From JBOGXF01 sp050694275 (GTDB lineage: Bacteria > Actinomycetota > CADDZG01 > WHSQ01): 33,272 bases of DNA. The notes under the pieces were generated by a model that saw only the letters and a list, made by a program, of their open reading frames with translations, was not told where the DNA came from and did no database searches. The position numbers were made by a program, and so were the translations under genes. This document shows positions 14,145-21,533 of this stretch, one piece after another. The stretch's first letter is position 1; every line of letters starts with the position of its first letter. Location of the stretch: positions 1 through 33,272 of the forward strand of contig JBOGXF010000104.1 of the NCBI GenBank assembly GCA_050694275.1, written 5' to 3'.

Positions 14145-15401
14145 ATGCGGCGCAGGATCTTGCTAGCGGGCGTGATGCTCGTCGTCGTGAGCGTGCTCGC
14201 GCCGGCTCTCGCCCAGGAACCTCGGACGGTGGGGAAGTTGTCCGCCGGCGATGCCGTGTTCTGGACCGGCGAACCCATCGAAGAGGAGCCGGAGGGCCTA
14301 CTCCCGTCCCTTCCTCCTCTGCTGCCCAAATCCGACGAGTGCGACCCCGATCAGTGCTTCGTGTACCGGCTGGACGTGGCGCAGAAGGCGCGCCGTCTGC
14401 GGGTGGCCATCGATACGCCGGACTGCGACGACGTCTATCAGGTGAGCTTGTACGACCCGCAGGGCGCGCGCCGCGCCGCTGCGCAGGCCTGCTATTCGAC
14501 GGAGCTGTTCGAGCGCAGTCCGGCGGTCGGGACGTGGACGATCCGAGTGGTCCCGTCCGACGTCGGCGAGGATTCGATTTTCAGGATGCGAGCGAAGCTC
14601 GAGGGGAAGAAGACGGAGCCCAAGAGGCCGCGCCGGCTGGCCCCGAACATTCGCGTGGAGCCACCCTTCGACTTCACGTTCGAGTACGGGGGCGGGATCA
14701 CCTCGAGCTCGTGCGCAGAAGACGAGATCATCGAAAACGGAGCGAACCGGTGTCTGCGCTTTGCGGTCGGTCCGCAAAACACGGGTCGGGGCCCGCTGGA
14801 GGTGAGCTTCTCGCCTCTTCGCGACGCCAGCCGCGAGCCGACGATGTACCAGCGGCTCCATTACTCAGACGGACGCGTGGTGACGCGCGAGGCGGGCTCG
14901 TACGAGTACCACAAGACGCATCGCCACTACCACTTCACCGGCTTTGCAAAAATGGAGCTGTTCAAGGTTATCGACCGGAAGTCCGGCGAAATGGTGCGCG
15001 CCGGCGGGGGTCACAAGGCGGGCTTCTGCCTGCTCGACTTCAAGATCTCCCAATGGCGACGCTTCTACCAGGCGCGCGCGGACAGCGCCCGCAGCGACTG
15101 CGGTTCTCCGACCGACGCGGCAATGGGACTGTCGACCGGATGGACGGATATCTACGAGTCCGGTCTCCCCGGCAACTATGTGGACTTCGCGAACAACAAA
15201 GACGGGTATTACGTTGTGCGCGTTGAGATGGACTCGGCCGACAAGATCGTCGAGACGAGCGAGCGCGACAACGTCGCCTACGCGTTCATCGAGGTGACCG
15301 GGACGGATATCCGGTTGATCGAACGCGGCCACGGGCGGAGTCCATGGGATCCAAACAAGACGGTGGTCGTCGATTGGTGGCGGAAGCTCGTTCGCGGTTA
15401 G
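14145..15401 (+). CDS. Secreted lysyl-oxidase-like copper protein
   Basis: 418 aa with a signal peptide (MRRRILLAGVMLVVVSVLA, cleavage near ALAQ, residue ~24). Residues ~65-155 look like a small beta-rich domain resembling the bacterial pre-peptidase C-terminal fold. Residues ~165-385 resemble lysyl oxidase (PF01186), a copper amine oxidase that deaminates peptidyl lysine. The copper motif is intact: YEYHKTHRHYHF with His256, 259, 261 and 263 spaced as in animal LOX. Lys291 in GHKAGFCLLD matches the lysine of the quinone cofactor. The tyrosine partner is not at its aligned place (Ala325, eight before Trp333). The C-terminus has the family pattern LPGNYVDF and ETSERDNVAYA. It stands alone behind its own promoter. 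Function in bacteria is poorly known. Confidence 0.8.
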   Translation: MRRRILLAGVMLVVVSVLAPALAQEPRTVGKLSAGDAVFWTGEPIEEEPEGLLPSLPPLLPKSDECDPDQCFVYRLDVAQKARRLRVAIDTPDCDDVYQVSLYDPQGARRAAAQACYSTELFERSPAVGTWTIRVVPSDVGEDSIFRMRAKLEGKKTEPKRPRRLAPNIRVEPPFDFTFEYGGGITSSSCAEDEIIENGANRCLRFAVGPQNTGRGPLEVSFSPLRDASREPTMYQRLHYSDGRVVTREAGSYEYHKTHRHYHFTGFAKMELFKVIDRKSGEMVRAGGGHKAGFCLLDFKISQWRRFYQARADSARSDCGSPTDAAMGLSTGWTDIYESGLPGNYVDFANNKDGYYVVRVEMDSADKIVETSERDNVAYAFIEVTGTDIRLIERGHGRSPWDPNKTVVVDWWRKLVRG

Positions 15402-15426
15402 AGGGCGGGCCCCAGAAGACTCCCGG

Positions 15427-15432
15427 TAGTGT
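15427..15432 (+). promoter_or_regulatory. Leaderless -10 box of gltX
   Basis: TAGTGT lies seven nt upstream of GTG 15440 (spacer CGATCCC). There is no Shine-Dalgarno sequence and only 38 nt separate the previous stop from this start, consistent with a leaderless transcript. Confidence 0.5.
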
Positions 15433-15439
15433 CGATCCC

Positions 15440-16888
15440 GTGACTTCAGTCGTAAGGACTCGGATTGCGCCGGCCCCCAGTGGGTCGATCCACGTCGGCA
15501 ACGCCCGGACCGCGCTCTACAACTGGCTGTTCGCTCGACGCAACGGCGGCGTGTTCGTGCTCCGCGTCGAGGACACCGACCTCAAGCGCGTGACCGACGA
15601 GGCCTATCGGGCGGTGCTGGACGATCTCAAATGGCTCGGCCTCACGTGGGACGAGGGACCCGAGGTGGGGGGAGAGCTCGGTCCCTACCGGCAGAGCGAG
15701 CGGCGCGAGCGATACGACGCGGCCGTCGCCGAGCTCGTCGCCAAGGGACACGCCTATCGGTGCTACTGCACGCCCGAAGAGCTGCGCGAACGGCGCGAGC
15801 GGGCTCAGGCCGCGGGGAGACCTCCCGGTTACGACGGCCGGTGCCGCCACCTGACCGCAGAAGAGAGCGCCGGATTCGAGGCCGAAGGTCGAGAGTTCGC
15901 GGTGCGGTTCAAGGTGCCCGAGAGACGCACGATCGTCTTCGCGGACCTCGTGCGCGGCGACATCGCGACCGACACGGCCCAGATTCCGGACTTCGTGATC
16001 CAGCGCTCGGACGGGAGCCCGACATACATGCTTGCGGCGAGCGTCGACGACGTCTTGATGAACATCACTCACGTCATACGGGGCGAGGACCTCATGGCGG
16101 CGACCCCGCGCCAGCTCCTGATCCGCGAGGCGATGGGAGTGGTCGACGTTCCCGTCTTCGCGCATCTTCCTCTGCTAGTAGACGAGAAGGGCAGACCCTT
16201 GTCGAAGCGGTGGGGGGACGTCGCGGTGAGCGCGTACCGCGAGCAGGGCATCTTGCCCGAGGCGATGCTCAACTATCTCGCGCTGCTCGGTTGGAGTTAC
16301 GACGAGAAGACGACCATCTTCTCGCTCGACGACCTGGTCGAGAAGTTCTCGCTCGAACGGGTCGGGAAGAACCCCGCCGCGTTCGACGTCGACAAACTCG
16401 AATGGCTCAACGGGCACTACATCCGCCAGATGCCGTCCGAACGGCTGGCCGACGAGCTCGTGCCGTTCTGCGTCGCCGCCGGTCTCGACGCCGCCGGCGA
16501 CGATGGGCGAAAGCTTCTCGCCGCGGTCGCCCCCCTATTGGTCGAGCGGCTCAGACGACTCACAGAGGCACCTCCGATGGTCCGGTTCTTGTTCGGCGAG
16601 GTCGCGGCCGACGACAAGGCGAGAAAGGCAATCGACGGCCATGAGGGCTATCTCTCCGAAGCCGCTGCCGCCCTCGAAGGACTCGAGAAGTGGACCACGC
16701 CGGCGATCGAAGAAGCCCTCCGCGCTCTGGCGGAGCGGCGTGAGCTCAAGCCGAAGCAGGCATTTCAACCGATCCGCGCCGCGGTCACGGGAACGCTGGT
16801 GTCTCCGCCGTTGTTCGAATCACTGGAGATCCTCGGGCGCGAACAGACGCTCGCGCGGCTGCGTCGTGCGGCCGGGCCCTCGCGATAA
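15440..16888 (+). CDS. gltX: Glutamyl-tRNA synthetase
   Basis: 482 aa, standard size for this class Ic synthetase, which charges tRNA-Glu and, in organisms using GatCAB, also tRNA-Gln. The HIGH-type motif is PAPSGSIHVGNART near residue 11. VEDTDLKR and YRQSERRERYD follow, and the KMSKS-type loop is GRPLSKRWGD. A C-terminal helical anticodon-binding domain follows (~330-482). GTG 15440 is chosen because RTRIAPAPSG normally starts within about ten residues of the N-terminus and the leaderless box fits; the frame extends upstream but would overlap the previous gene. Immediately downstream are genes for both tRNAs it would serve. Whether it is discriminating cannot be read directly; gatAB in the window suggests it is not. 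Confidence 0.95.
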   Translation: MTSVVRTRIAPAPSGSIHVGNARTALYNWLFARRNGGVFVLRVEDTDLKRVTDEAYRAVLDDLKWLGLTWDEGPEVGGELGPYRQSERRERYDAAVAELVAKGHAYRCYCTPEELRERRERAQAAGRPPGYDGRCRHLTAEESAGFEAEGREFAVRFKVPERRTIVFADLVRGDIATDTAQIPDFVIQRSDGSPTYMLAASVDDVLMNITHVIRGEDLMAATPRQLLIREAMGVVDVPVFAHLPLLVDEKGRPLSKRWGDVAVSAYREQGILPEAMLNYLALLGWSYDEKTTIFSLDDLVEKFSLERVGKNPAAFDVDKLEWLNGHYIRQMPSERLADELVPFCVAAGLDAAGDDGRKLLAAVAPLLVERLRRLTEAPPMVRFLFGEVAADDKARKAIDGHEGYLSEAAAALEGLEKWTTPAIEEALRALAERRELKPKQAFQPIRAAVTGTLVSPPLFESLEILGREQTLARLRRAAGPSR

Positions 16889-16906
16889 CCTGACGCAGCG
16901 AGCAAC

Positions 16907-16947
16907 GTTCGACTTTCAGGGCCCTTGGGCCCGCGGGTCGGTCGAAC
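16907..16947 (+). terminator. Hairpin between gltX and tRNA-Gln
   Basis: Arms GTTCGAC (16907-16913) and GTCGAAC (16941-16947) are perfectly complementary and enclose a second GC stem, GGGCC-CTTG-GGCCC (16919-16932). It lies 18 nt after the gltX stop and 12 nt before the tRNA. No T-tract follows, so it may be a terminator or a processing structure for the tRNA 5' leader. Confidence 0.45.
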
Positions 16948-16959
16948 TTCACTCGCCCT

Positions 16960-17031
16960 TGGGGTGTGGGGTAATTGGCAGCCCGGCGGATTCTGGTTCC
17001 GTTAGTCCTGGTTCGAGTCCAGGCACCCCAG
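16960..17031 (+). tRNA. tRNA-Gln (anticodon CTG)
   Basis: Cloverleaf read by eye. Acceptor TGGGGTG (16960-16966) pairs with CACCCCA (17024-17030), discriminator G 17031, and CCA is encoded at 17032-17034. The anticodon stem GCGGA/TCCGT encloses loop TTCTGGT with anticodon CTG. T arm CTGG-TTCGAGT-CCAG is canonical. A weak first acceptor pair (T-A) is typical of tRNA-Gln. It decodes CAG. Placement after gltX and before tRNA-Glu is the actinobacterial order. Confidence 0.95.
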
Positions 17032-17069
17032 CCAACCGGCGCCAAGACACACCTGCGATAGACTCGGCG

Positions 17070-17088
17070 GGCCCCTTTCCGAGGGGCC
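17070..17088 (+). terminator. Hairpin between tRNA-Gln and tRNA-Glu
   Basis: GGCCCCT (17070-17076) and AGGGGCC (17082-17088) form a perfect 7-bp stem with loop TTCCG, followed by the short T-containing tail ACTTTAT. It lies 12 nt before tRNA-Glu, so it either ends the tRNA-Gln transcript or marks a processing point. Confidence 0.5.
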
Positions 17089-17100
17089 ACTTTATGGTGA

Positions 17101-17176
17101 GGCCCGGTGGTCTAGTCTGGCCGAGGACGCCGCCCTCTCAAGGCGGAGATCACGGGTTCGAATCCCGTCCGGGCTA
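17101..17176 (+). tRNA. tRNA-Glu (anticodon CTC)
   Basis: Acceptor GGCCCGG (17101-17107) pairs with CCGGGCT (17169-17175), with a G-U first pair and discriminator A 17176. D stem GTC/GAC. Anticodon stem CCGCC (17130-17134)/GGCGG (17142-17146) encloses loop CTCTCAA with anticodon CTC at 17137-17139. T arm ACGGG-TTCGAAT-CCCGT. CCA is not encoded here, unlike in the neighbouring tRNA-Gln. It decodes GAG. Confidence 0.95.
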
Positions 17177-17196
17177 CTGAGTCTCAAAAGGAGCAT

Positions 17197-17550
17197 GTGA
17201 TGAACCCGACAGATGTCGTCGAGCGCCCGTATCTCAGAGACGACCTTCCCAGCTTTCGCCCAGGCGACTCGGTTCGCGTTCACGTGCGGGTCGTCGAGGG
17301 AGAGCGCGAGCGAGTCCAGGTGTTCGAGGGCGTCGTCATCCGCCGACGTGGGAGCCAGCTCTCCGAGACGTTCACCGTTCGCAAGATCTCCTTCGGGGTA
17401 GGGGTCGAGCGCACTTTCCCGGTGCATTCGCCGATGATCGCCAAGATCGAGGTCGTCACGAAGGGCGACGTGAGGCGCGCCAAGCTCTACTACCTGAGGC
17501 ACAGGGTCGGCAAGAAGGCGACCAAGATCAGAGAACGCCGCGAGGCGTAG
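17197..17550 (+). CDS. rplS: 50S ribosomal protein L19
   Basis: 117 aa, normal size. L19 sits at the 30S-50S interface. The family pattern is clear: PSFRPGDSVRVHVRVVEGERERVQVFEGVVIRRRG, with the SETFTVRKISFGVGVERTFP segment and a basic tail KLYYLRHRVGKKATKIRERR. ATG 17197 has the strong site AAAGGAG seven nt upstream. It follows tRNA-Glu by 20 nt and leads into two signal peptidase genes, the rplS-lepB order of Actinomycetota. Confidence 0.97.
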   Translation: MMNPTDVVERPYLRDDLPSFRPGDSVRVHVRVVEGERERVQVFEGVVIRRRGSQLSETFTVRKISFGVGVERTFPVHSPMIAKIEVVTKGDVRRAKLYYLRHRVGKKATKIRERREA

Positions 17551-17558
17551 TCGCACTC

Positions 17559-18272
17559 TTGGCAGCGGATCCCGAACCACGGGCAGACCAGATCGAGCGC
17601 CCGCGCCCTAAGCCTCCGCCCCCCCCCGAGACGGCTCCGGAGCAGGACCGCCCCGAGCCGGAGGAGCGCAGGCGTCATTCGTTCTGGCGCGAGCTGCCGG
17701 TTCTCGTCGTCGTCGCGTTCGTCATTGCCCTCCTCATCAAGACCTTTCTGCTTCAGGCTTTTTTCATTCCCTCCGCTTCGATGGATCCGACCTTGGTGGT
17801 AGGAGACCGCGTCCTCGTCGAGAAGCTCACCTATCGTTTCGGTGGCCCCGGTCACGGGGACGTGGTTGTGTTCGAGCGTGACCTGGCAGAGCTCGCTCAG
17901 CCGAATCCGCCGGAGGAGGACCAGTCGCTCTGGGAGGACATCCGGAACGCCTTCCGGGAGCTGTTCGGTTTCCCCACGGGAGGCGAGCAGGACTTCATCA
18001 AGCGGGTGATCGCGGTCGGCGGCGACGAGATCGAGGGAAGGGACGGCCGGGTCTTCGTCAACGGAGCAGCGATACAGGAGCCCTACCTGCCCGATGGAAC
18101 GCGTACCTCGGATTTCGGCCCGGTGACGGTTGAGGATGGCATGATCTTCGTGATGGGAGACAACCGGAGCAACTCCGACGACTCTCGTAACTTCGGGCCG
18201 GTCCCGGTCGACACGGTAGTGGGTCACGCCTTCCTGCTGATCTGGCCCCCGGCCGACTTCGATACCTTGTAG
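17559..18272 (+). CDS. lepB: Signal peptidase I, first of two
   Basis: 237 aa, membrane-anchored serine protease that removes signal peptides from exported proteins. A Pro/Glu-rich cytoplasmic N-terminus (1-40) is followed by one transmembrane helix (~45-67). Then come box B FFIPSASMDPTL with catalytic Ser74, box C VGDRVLVEK, box D with catalytic Lys148 in FIKRVIAVGGD, and box E VMGDNRSNSDDSR. All catalytic residues are present. The start is TTG 17559, eight nt after the rplS stop; the ribosome site is weak (GCGAGG), so coupling to rplS is likely. The next gene is a second, differently built signal peptidase. Confidence 0.94.
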   Translation: MAADPEPRADQIERPRPKPPPPPETAPEQDRPEPEERRRHSFWRELPVLVVVAFVIALLIKTFLLQAFFIPSASMDPTLVVGDRVLVEKLTYRFGGPGHGDVVVFERDLAELAQPNPPEEDQSLWEDIRNAFRELFGFPTGGEQDFIKRVIAVGGDEIEGRDGRVFVNGAAIQEPYLPDGTRTSDFGPVTVEDGMIFVMGDNRSNSDDSRNFGPVPVDTVVGHAFLLIWPPADFDTL

Positions 18273-18295
18273 CAAGCCCTAACCTTTCTTTTGTC

Positions 18296-19207
18296 ATGCC
18301 CCGCGTCTATGAGGTCGCCCGCGAGCTCGGCGTGTCGTCGAAGGAGGTGCTCGCGCATCTCGAGCAGATCGGCGTCCCCGTCGGCAGTCATTCCTCGTCC
18401 ATCGACGACGCCACCGCGGCGCGGGTGCGAACCGACCTGTCCGACGGTGCTGGAGTGCTCGAGGAGGCCGAGGTCGCGGCCGAGCCCGAACCCGAGACCG
18501 GGGCCCCCGCCGGAGTCGAAGAGGATCGGGAGCCGAGGCGGGGCGAGAAGCGAGAGCGTAAGCGCCGGTCCCTGGTCAGCCATCTCCTGGAGCTGCCGTT
18601 TCTGATCCTCATCGCGTTCGTCATCGCGGTGGTGGTGAAGACATTCTTCGTTCAGGCGTTCTATATCCCGTCGGTTTCGATGCTCCCGACGCTTCGCGTG
18701 GGGGACCGCGTGGTCGTCGAGAAAGTCGGCTATTTCCTCGGGGAGCCCCGTCGGGGTGATGTCGTCGTCTTCGAACGCGACGTCTTCGGCGAGCCCGTCG
18801 ACTTACCGTGGCCCGACGACGTCCGCAACTTCGTCCGGGAGTTGCTCGGATTGCCGACCGGACGCGCCGAGGACTACATCAAGCGCATCGTGGCGGTTGG
18901 TGGCGACACCATCCGCTACGTCGGCACGCCGCGTCGGCTCATCGTCAACGGCGAGGTCGTCGCCCAGCCCTACATCAACCATGGGCGGGACCGCTTCAGC
19001 TCGACCATCACCGACCGGGACTGCGAGCGCCTGAAGATGCAAGTGGTCGAGGACGCCTGCCGGGTCCCCGCGGGGAGGGTCTTCGTCATGGGCGACAACC
19101 GGGCGAACTCGGAGGACTCACGCGCCATCGGGCCGGTCGACGAGGGCAAGATCGTGGGACGGGCGTTCGCCGTCCTCTGGCCCCCCTCGCGCGCCTCGGG
19201 TCTCTGA
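18296..19207 (+). CDS. Signal peptidase I fused to an IF-2 N-terminal (IF2_N) domain
   Basis: 303 aa. Residues 1-49 read as the N-terminal domain of translation initiation factor IF-2: VYEVARELGVSSKEVLAHL, then GVPVGSHSSSIDDATAARV, close to the start of actinobacterial IF-2. An acidic, Pro-rich linker (~50-80) leads to a basic patch (GEKRERKRR) and one transmembrane helix (~100-122). A complete signal peptidase I follows: Ser128 in YIPSVSMLPTL, Lys196 in YIKRIVAVGGD, and GDNRANSEDSR. Two extra cysteines (243, 255) lie in an insert absent from the first copy. The IF2_N domain would lie in the cytoplasm. ATG 18296 has no Shine-Dalgarno site; TAACCT at 18280-18285 could be a -10 box. Fusion reading is firm; function is inferred. 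Confidence 0.93.
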   Translation: MPRVYEVARELGVSSKEVLAHLEQIGVPVGSHSSSIDDATAARVRTDLSDGAGVLEEAEVAAEPEPETGAPAGVEEDREPRRGEKRERKRRSLVSHLLELPFLILIAFVIAVVVKTFFVQAFYIPSVSMLPTLRVGDRVVVEKVGYFLGEPRRGDVVVFERDVFGEPVDLPWPDDVRNFVRELLGLPTGRAEDYIKRIVAVGGDTIRYVGTPRRLIVNGEVVAQPYINHGRDRFSSTITDRDCERLKMQVVEDACRVPAGRVFVMGDNRANSEDSRAIGPVDEGKIVGRAFAVLWPPSRASGL

Positions 19208-19216
19208 GCCCCGAAT

Positions 19217-19263
19217 CCTGCCAGCTCCTGGCAGGGAGAGAGGTCCGGCGGGGGAGGCTCTCT
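19217..19263 (+). terminator. Double hairpin terminator after the signal peptidases
   Basis: CCTGCCA-GCTCC-TGGCAGG (19217-19235) is a perfect 7-bp hairpin ten nt after the lepB stop. A second stem, AGAGAG (19237-19242) with CTCTCT (19258-19263), follows directly and runs into TTG. It separates lepB from the leaderless promoter of rnhB. Confidence 0.6.
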
Positions 19264-19318
19264 TTGCTACGGCGGTCCCTTGACCTCAAAGCTGCTGTGG
19301 CCGGCTGCCGTCTTTGGA

Positions 19319-19324
19319 TATCGT
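19319..19324 (+). promoter_or_regulatory. Leaderless -10 box of rnhB
   Basis: TATCGT lies seven nt upstream of ATG 19332 (spacer CGGTGCG), with no Shine-Dalgarno site. It decides for ATG 19332 over the upstream in-frame TTG 19314. Confidence 0.5.
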
Positions 19325-19331
19325 CGGTGCG

Positions 19332-20006
19332 ATGACTGGGGATGCGTGCGGTCTGGTGGAGAGGCGGCTGCTCGAGGCCGGTTTCACCCGGGTGGCCGGC
19401 ACCGACGAGGTCGGCAGGGGGGCGCTCGCCGGCCCCCTGGTGGCGGCCGCGGTGATCCTGCCCTCCGGCGTCGAAATCCCGGGACTACGGGACTCCAAGC
19501 TGTGCACGCGACTCCAGCGCCAGCGCATCGCCGACCGCATCCGCGAGGTCGCCCTCGCCGTGTCCGTCGTGCGGGTTCGGCCCGACCGTATCGACCGGCT
19601 CGGCCTCCAGCGGTGCAACCTCGACGCGTTGCGCCGGGCGCTCAGAGGCTTGGAGGTTGAGCCCGACTATGCCCTCGTGGACGGTTTTCGCATGCGGCGG
19701 TTGCCCTGGCCGGGCCTGGCGGTGAAGAAGGCCGACGTCGTGTCGAAAAGCGTGGCCGCTGCCTCTATTGTCGCCAAGGTGTACCGGGACCGGGCGATGC
19801 GGCGGTACGCGCGCCGCTATCCCGGCTACGGTTTCGCCAGCAATGTCGGCTACGGAACGCGGGAGCACTGGGCCGCCCTCCGGCGCCTCGGCCCGTGCGA
19901 GATCCATCGTCGCTCCTTCTTCGGCGTCACCGGATTTTCAGATGGAGATGGTGTCCCGAACGAGGCGGAAGCGCGAGACTTGGGAGGCCAGACTGCGGAC
20001 CTCTAA
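19332..20006 (+). CDS. rnhB: Ribonuclease HII
   Basis: 224 aa. Cytosolic endonuclease that cuts RNA in RNA-DNA hybrids and removes single ribonucleotides from DNA. Catalytic acidic residues: Asp25-Glu26 in GTDEVGRGALAGP, Asp117 in YALVDGF, and Asp153 in the end motif KADVVSKSVAAASIVAKVYRD. The conserved NVGYGTREH segment and HRRSF follow. The ~25-residue tail after FFGVTGF is acidic and not part of the usual fold. The start matches the leaderless -10 box. Gene order lepB-rnhB-DUF2469 is conserved in Actinomycetota. Confidence 0.95.
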   Translation: MTGDACGLVERRLLEAGFTRVAGTDEVGRGALAGPLVAAAVILPSGVEIPGLRDSKLCTRLQRQRIADRIREVALAVSVVRVRPDRIDRLGLQRCNLDALRRALRGLEVEPDYALVDGFRMRRLPWPGLAVKKADVVSKSVAAASIVAKVYRDRAMRRYARRYPGYGFASNVGYGTREHWAALRRLGPCEIHRRSFFGVTGFSDGDGVPNEAEARDLGGQTADL

Positions 20007-20015
20007 GGAGTGGCC

Positions 20016-20345
20016 ATGAGCGTTGAGGACCTCGAGAAGTACGAGGCCGAGATGGAGCTCCAGCTCTACAAGGAATATCGGGACGTCCTCCCGATGTTCA
20101 AGTTCGTCGTCGAGACGGAACGCCGCTTCTACCTCGCCAACGAGGTCAAGGTCGAAACCAAGCACGTCGGGGGCAAGGTGTGGTTCGAGGTCGAGCTGGC
20201 CGACGCCTGGGTCTGGGACATGCACCGTCCGGCCCGGTTCGTCTCGCAGGTGAAAGTCGTCACCTTCAGGGATCTCAACGTCGAGGAGCTCGCCCAGCTC
20301 GCCGAGCGGGATCTCCTGCCGGAGCCCCCCGGCGTCGAAAGTTAG
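20016..20345 (+). CDS. DUF2469 family protein
   Basis: 109 aa. It is recognisable as DUF2469, a short, highly conserved actinobacterial family of unknown function encoded after rnhB. Characteristic text: EDLEKYEAEMELQLYKEYRD, FKFVVETERRFYLAN, and a C-terminal WVWDMHRPARFVSQVKVVTF. It is acidic with no membrane segment, so probably cytosolic. ATG 20016 has AAGGAG five nt upstream; a GTG at 20010 overlaps that site and is less likely. It lies 9 nt after rnhB, so the two are co-transcribed. The family is a useful marker that the window is actinobacterial. Confidence 0.9.
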   Translation: MSVEDLEKYEAEMELQLYKEYRDVLPMFKFVVETERRFYLANEVKVETKHVGGKVWFEVELADAWVWDMHRPARFVSQVKVVTFRDLNVEELAQLAERDLLPEPPGVES

Positions 20346-20370
20346 TTTCGTCGTACCCCTTTTCTAGGCT
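20342..20370 (+). promoter_or_regulatory. Leaderless promoter of yraN
   Basis: TAGGCT (20365-20370) lies six nt before ATG 20377 (spacer CTGCCC); TTAGTT (20342-20347) sits 17 nt upstream as a weak -35. The 17-nt spacer TCGTCGTACCCCTTTTC closely resembles that of the comM promoter. No Shine-Dalgarno site. Confidence 0.55.
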
Positions 20371-20376
20371 CTGCCC

Positions 20377-20730
20377 ATGAACGCGCGCGCCGAGCTCGGG
20401 CGCGCCGGCGAGGATCTTGCCGTCGACCTCTACCGGCGGAAGGGCTTCACGGTGCTCGAGCGCAACTACCGGTGTTCTCTGGGCGAGATCGATCTCGTCG
20501 TACGGAGGGGTGGTCTGCTCGTTTTCTGCGAGGTCAAGGCGCGCCGCACGGACTTCTTCGGGTCGCCCGCCGAGGCCGTGGGCTGGTCCAAGCAGACGCG
20601 GCTGCGGCGCCTCGCCGCGCGCTGGATGAGTGAGCGCAGGCCGGGCCGGGTCGAGGTACGGTTCGACGTCGTGGCGGTTGTGTTCGGCGAGTCGGGCACG
20701 GACGTGCAGCACTTCTCGGGGGCTTTTTAG
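20377..20730 (+). CDS. yraN: YraN / UPF0102 family putative endonuclease
   Basis: 117 aa, standard size. UPF0102 proteins have a restriction-endonuclease-like PD-(D/E)xK core. Here the core is ERNYRCSLGEIDLVVRRGGLLVFCEVKAR, with Glu and Asp in GEIDLV and Glu-x-Lys in CEVKAR, preceded by the helix LGRAGEDLAVDLYRRKGF. The biological role is unsettled; it is often found beside comM and dprA, hinting at DNA uptake or repair. ATG 20377 agrees with the leaderless promoter and the family N-terminus. It is followed 14 nt later by a crotonase gene. Confidence 0.93.
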   Translation: MNARAELGRAGEDLAVDLYRRKGFTVLERNYRCSLGEIDLVVRRGGLLVFCEVKARRTDFFGSPAEAVGWSKQTRLRRLAARWMSERRPGRVEVRFDVVAVVFGESGTDVQHFSGAF

Positions 20731-20744
20731 TAGAGGAGGAGAAA

Positions 20745-21533
20745 GTGGCCGAGTACGAGAGCTTGATCTGGGAGCGGGACGGCCATGTGGTCACCATCAC
20801 GCTCAACCGTCCGGAGAAGAAGAACGCGATGTCGTGGGTCATGTTCGAGGAGATCGGGGCCGCGTTCGAGCGGGCGGGCAAGGATGCAGACGTGCGATGC
20901 GTCGTGGTCACGGGTGCGGGCGACGCGTTCTGCTCTGGAGCGGACCTCACCGATCCCGCCAATGCCGTCACCTCTTCCCTCGGGCTCCACGATCGCATGG
21001 CGACGATCCACGGGATCGTTCGGTCGGTGGCAACCTGCCCGAAGCCCACGATAGCCCGCGTCACCGGGATCGCGGCGGGTGCCGGATGCAACCTGGCACT
21101 GGCGTGTGACCTCATCGTCGCGTCGCGCGACGCGAGCTTCGCCGAGCTTTTCGTCAGGCGCGGCCTCGTGGTCGACTTCGGCGGCTCCTGGGCGCTGAGC
21201 CGGCTGCTGCCACTCCATCGGGCGAAGGAGCTGGCCCTCTTGGGCGAGACGGTGTCGGCCGACGAGGCCGACCGGCTGGGCCTGATCAACCGGCTGTGCG
21301 AGCCGGGCGACGTGGACACGGTCACAAAGGAGCTCGCGCAACAGCTCGTGGCGTTGCCGCCTCGCACCGTCTCGCTCATCAAGGAGAACCTCAACCGCGC
21401 TCCAGAGCGCTCGCTCGAGGAGAACCTCGATGCCGAGTCGGTGACCCAGGCCCTCTGCTTCTCCTCCGAGGACACGCGCGAAGCGGTCACGGCCTGGATC
21501 GAGAAGCGGGAGCCACACTTTACGGGCAGGTAA
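20745..21533 (+). CDS. Enoyl-CoA hydratase/isomerase family protein (PaaG-like)
   Basis: 262 aa, crotonase fold. The oxyanion-hole motifs are DAFCSGADLTD and GIAAGAGCNLALACDL. In place of the hydratase Glu signature the active-site segment reads FVRRGLVVDFGGSWALSRLL, with Asp144. That resembles the PaaG/isomerase subgroup (GLVPDGGGSW), which shifts double bonds rather than adding water. Residues NRPEKKNAMSW open the N-terminus. GTG 20745 has the strong site GAGGAGGAG. The gene interrupts the yraN-comM neighbourhood and is probably expressed with yraN. The exact CoA substrate cannot be told. Confidence 0.88.
   Translation: MAEYESLIWERDGHVVTITLNRPEKKNAMSWVMFEEIGAAFERAGKDADVRCVVVTGAGDAFCSGADLTDPANAVTSSLGLHDRMATIHGIVRSVATCPKPTIARVTGIAAGAGCNLALACDLIVASRDASFAELFVRRGLVVDFGGSWALSRLLPLHRAKELALLGETVSADEADRLGLINRLCEPGDVDTVTKELAQQLVALPPRTVSLIKENLNRAPERSLEENLDAESVTQALCFSSEDTREAVTAWIEKREPHFTGR

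Noticed and set aside
19278..19324. TTGACC as the -35 of the rnhB promoter
   Set aside because: It lies 35 nt before the TATCGT box, twice the normal spacing.
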